The notes under the pieces were generated by a model. That model saw only the letters and a program-made list of their open reading frames with translations, did not search any database and was not told the origin of the DNA. Of a DNA stretch of 14,460 nt, positions 13,926 through 14,460 are shown piece after piece; positions within the stretch are counted from its first letter, which is position 1, and every line of letters begins with the position of its first letter. The translations under genes were made by a program, and so were the position numbers. Where the stretch lies: positions 1-14,460 of the forward strand of contig JABDKJ010000077.1 of assembly GCA_013002285.1 (NCBI GenBank). The letters run 5' to 3'. The DNA is from Flavobacteriales bacterium (GTDB lineage: Bacteria; Bacteroidota; Bacteroidia; Flavobacteriales; JABDKJ01).

Positions 13926-14460
13926 GCTTCAAGTATAGTTTCAACTGAAGTGATCATTGAATTAACTACTCTATCTATCTGTTCTTCAGTGATATCATAA
14001 AAAACAGGAAGGCTTATTTCGCAGGAATAATTCGCAAATGCATTCGGGAAATCGCCAATATCAAAGCCGCGCTCTTTATAGTGCGAAAGCATAGGAATGG
14101 GAATGAAATGTACGTTCACAGCGATCTGTTCCACTGCGATCTTTTTCATAATAGCATTGCGCTGTTCCTCAGTACAATTTTGTATTCGTAGCATATACAA
14201 ATGATAAGAGGAGATCATGTCATCCGTCTTGAAAACAGGAAGCTGAGCCCAGTCATATTTCCCAAAAGCCTCATTGTATCTTTCAAAGATCTCCTTGCGT
14301 TTCGTCAGGTTCTCTTTGTAGCGTCCTATCTCCACTAAACCGAGAGAAGCATGAATGTCGGTCATGTTGTATTTAAAACCTGCAGCGTTCACATCATATC
14401 GCCAACCACCAGCGGTGCTCTTGGCCAAAGCATCCTTACTCTGCCCATGAAGGGACATGG
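13922..14460 (-). CDS. DegT/DnrJ/EryC1/StrS-family sugar aminotransferase, C-terminal part (5' cut by window)
   Basis: The last 179 codons and two bases of a PLP-dependent aminotransferase that converts a keto group on a nucleotide sugar to an amine. The visible part starts within the family's MSLHGQSKDA... segment, followed by GWRYDVNAAGFKYNMTDIHASLGLVEIGRY, a hallmark of the family, then a helix-rich small domain with NVHFIPIPMLSHYKERG and the closing EISLPVFYDITEEQIDRVV. The PLP-binding lysine and cofactor pocket lie outside the window. The Met at 14458-14456 is internal, because family members have about 190 more residues before this point. Overlap with the sugar transferase gene places both in a glycan (LPS, capsule or protein glycosylation) cluster that continues to the right. 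Confidence 0.92.
   Translation of the reverse strand, partial: MSLHGQSKDALAKSTAGGWRYDVNAAGFKYNMTDIHASLGLVEIGRYKENLTKRKEIFERYNEAFGKYDWAQLPVFKTDDMISSYHLYMLRIQNCTEEQRNAIMKKIAVEQIAVNVHFIPIPMLSHYKERGFDIGDFPNAFANYSCEISLPVFYDITEEQIDRVVNSMITSVETILEA

Overview
The window looks like chromosomal DNA from a marine or environmental member of the Bacteroidota, most likely the order Flavobacteriales. Evidence for this is a secreted protein with a type IX secretion (T9SS) C-terminal sorting domain, a PepSY-like (DUF2874-type) secreted protein, promoter-like TTTG...TAnnTTTG sequences instead of -35/-10 boxes of the E. coli kind, weak or absent Shine-Dalgarno sequences, and TPR/class III cyclase signalling proteins typical of this group. 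I see no insertion sequence, phage gene, CRISPR array, tRNA or rRNA. The assignment below order level is not supported.

Layout. Positions 3-215 (+) are the end of a DUF318/ArsP-like permease, whose tail overlaps a convergent sodium:solute symporter (199-1641, -) that has no ATG start. From a divergent promoter region, a + strand block follows: a DUF4197 lipoprotein, a uridine-phosphorylase-like enzyme (4-bp ATGA overlap) and a SirB1/transglutaminase-like protein with terminal TPR. Two minus-strand genes come next: a T9SS cargo protein and a zinc-independent quinone oxidoreductase. Positions 6436-6935 hold no intact gene but contain a decayed second copy of the last 83 codons of the SirB1-like gene. 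A + strand pair (membrane protein with a PH-like start; secreted PepSY-like protein) ends at a shared hairpin terminator facing an SDR oxidoreductase. The SDR is divergently transcribed from an HxlR-type redox regulator across an operator-like region rich in GTTACC repeats. Two tandem 609-residue TPR-transmembrane-adenylate cyclases then occupy 9561-13270. The right edge (13341-14460, -) is part of a polysaccharide or glycan locus: a PglC/WcaJ-type phosphoglycosyltransferase and the C-terminal part of a DegT-family sugar aminotransferase.

How the genes may work together. The HxlR regulator, the SDR and perhaps the quinone oxidoreductase form a plausible electrophile/quinone response set. The two cyclases share a nearly identical catalytic half joined to strongly diverged TPR halves that are predicted to be periplasmic, so they look like two inputs to one cAMP output, possibly through heterodimers. 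This is the most interesting part of the window. The partial duplicate of the SirB1-like gene is the clearest sign of past rearrangement.
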